This document shows positions 63,401 through 64,000 of a stretch of 64,000 nucleotides of DNA, piece by piece. Position 1 is the first letter of the stretch, and every line of letters starts with the position of its first letter. A model generated the notes under the pieces. That model did not search any database, was not told the DNA's origin, and saw nothing but the letters and a program-made list of their open reading frames with translations. Origin of the DNA: Paramecium sonneborni (lineage: Eukaryota > Ciliophora > Oligohymenophorea > Peniculida > Parameciidae); contig CAJJDN010000023.1 of the NCBI GenBank assembly GCA_905182985.1, forward strand, positions 662,090 to 726,089, in the 5' to 3' direction. A program made the position numbers and the translations under genes.

Positions 63401-64000
63401 GCTTTGGAATATTTTTAAAAAAAATTAATTTCTTTATTATATTTCTAAAGAATTTCACTTAAAAATTCATAAAAAAAGAAATGATTCATCTTCCAGAAAT
63501 GAAGTAGAATAATTCCTAAACTTAAAAAGAAAATGACATTTATGAGTATACTTACGATAAAAGCAAAAGTAGGGATATAATTTTCTCCAATTGATGAAAA
63601 TGTTTATGCAACTAATACTGCTATGCTTATTATATGGAGTTAATTTTCAAATGCATTCATTTATTTGTGATAATAAACATTATTATCTAAAAATAATTTA
63701 GTATAAAAAGTTAATATTAGATATGTAAATACTGCTCTAAATGAAATATTTGCATCAATCAAAATAACAATTAAAAGTATTCCATTGTTAAGTATTAATT
63801 TATATGATTCCCATTATAAACAATATTTTGAATAGGAAGAAAACCAGAAACCTATCTACTTGAAACGTTATTTTTAATTTAAAAAGGTAGGCGAGTTTAT
63901 ACTTTGTAATAATTATAAAGGCAATATTATTGCAAGAATAATTACAATAGGTAAAAAACAGAAAATTACTAATATTAAATGATTGCTATCTCCATATTGA
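60493..64000 (-). CDS. C-terminal part of a large multi-pass membrane protein (5' end outside window; locus duplicated internally)
   Basis: From 64000 leftward one frame encodes several membrane segments: HLILVIFCFLPIVIILAIIL, CLQWESYKLILNNGILLIVI, AVFTYLILTFYTKLFLDNN, LHIISIAVLVAQTFSSIGE, TFAFIVSILINVIFFLSLG. The 'Y-x-W-E' motif ahead of a TM helix and this spacing match the C-terminal membrane domain of giant ciliate surface proteins with Cys-rich ectodomains, a family without assigned function. The frame runs on to 63034-63032 (TGA inside a probable small intron) and into a long helical cytosolic tail: SIDILLKGRVILIINSIKG, LIQFESWFKIISELKKSVYQ, SYKLRESLALIYKDIVSCF, and after the duplication IWSNLEGIIDSFDGIFSNID, ending at TGA 60495-60493. 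Exon boundaries in the tail are not fully resolved, and the 1,087-bp duplication makes the true tail shorter if it is an artefact. TM part sure; single-gene linkage to the tail is inferred. Confidence 0.5.
60780..61866. repeat. 1,087-bp direct repeat, copy 1
   Basis: Matches 61868-62954 base for base except one difference that I noticed (G at about 60956 against T in copy 2). It is internal to the coding tail of the membrane-protein gene. Inside each unit an 18-19-bp motif (TTGAGATTCTAAAACAACTG) is itself repeated twice in tandem. Confidence 0.9.
61868..62954. repeat. 1,087-bp direct repeat, copy 2
   Basis: Second copy, joined to the first through a single N at 61867. Head-to-tail arrangement, near identity and the lone N point to a scaffolding or gap-filling artefact rather than a real duplication. 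Confidence 0.9.

Noticed and set aside
1..64000. Telomeric repeats, tRNA or rRNA genes, CRISPR arrays
   Set aside because: No G4T2/G3T3 arrays, no cloverleaf-like conserved blocks and no spaced direct repeats were seen.

Overview
The window is ciliate macronuclear-type DNA, almost certainly from the genus Paramecium. TAA and TAG are read throughout as glutamine and TGA is the only stop. Base composition is very AT-rich. Genes are interrupted by tiny GT...AG introns: I reconstructed several dozen, nearly all 19-32 nt, and each restores the reading frame of a recognisable protein. Intergenic gaps are often only 20-50 bp. Because TAA/TAG are sense codons, standard-code ORF calls are almost all fragments; the models below were built by hand under the ciliate code, checking that exon lengths sum to a multiple of three. 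The species cannot be fixed from the sequence.

Layout. 1-238: 5' part of an EAF6-like NuA4 subunit gene (minus). 535-11093: a giant cysteine-repeat secreted or GPI-anchored protein of about 3,490 aa (minus). 11517-15660: a CCCH/VWA/alpha-kinase protein and a MORN-repeat protein (plus). 15692-21480: a polyglutamine protein, a RING plus UBR-like zinc-finger protein and a coiled-coil protein (minus). 21569-28002: a coiled-coil protein, a tubulin tyrosine ligase-like (TTLL) enzyme, a small MGNCC protein and small unknowns (plus). 28042-31675: a Piwi protein lacking two usual catalytic positions and a small coiled-coil protein (minus). 32113-35731: a coiled-coil protein, a sestrin-like protein and a small protein (plus). 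35763-39052: a ubiquitin-like/coiled-coil/VWA/alpha-kinase protein (minus). 39916-40725 is an assembly gap. 41147-48476: a divergent formin, a two-TM protein and an H-type-lectin-like secreted protein (minus). About 48.5-58.7 kb is gene-poor with decayed WD40 and B-box/repeat genes. 58717-60382: a PH-like/kinase protein (plus). 60493-64000: the C-terminal part of a large membrane protein (minus), carrying a 1,087-bp tandem duplication joined by a single N that looks like an assembly artefact.

The genes do not form an operon or a single pathway. Themes are cilia and cytoskeleton (TTLL, MORN, formin, coiled-coil proteins), small-RNA biology (Piwi), nutrient or stress signalling (sestrin, alpha-kinases) and cell-surface proteins. 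The most notable points are two different VWA-alpha-kinase architectures within 30 kb, a Piwi protein that looks unable to slice, a sestrin without the peroxidatic cysteine, a polyglutamine tract written in TAA/TAG codons, and introns whose alternative acceptors decide the frame.
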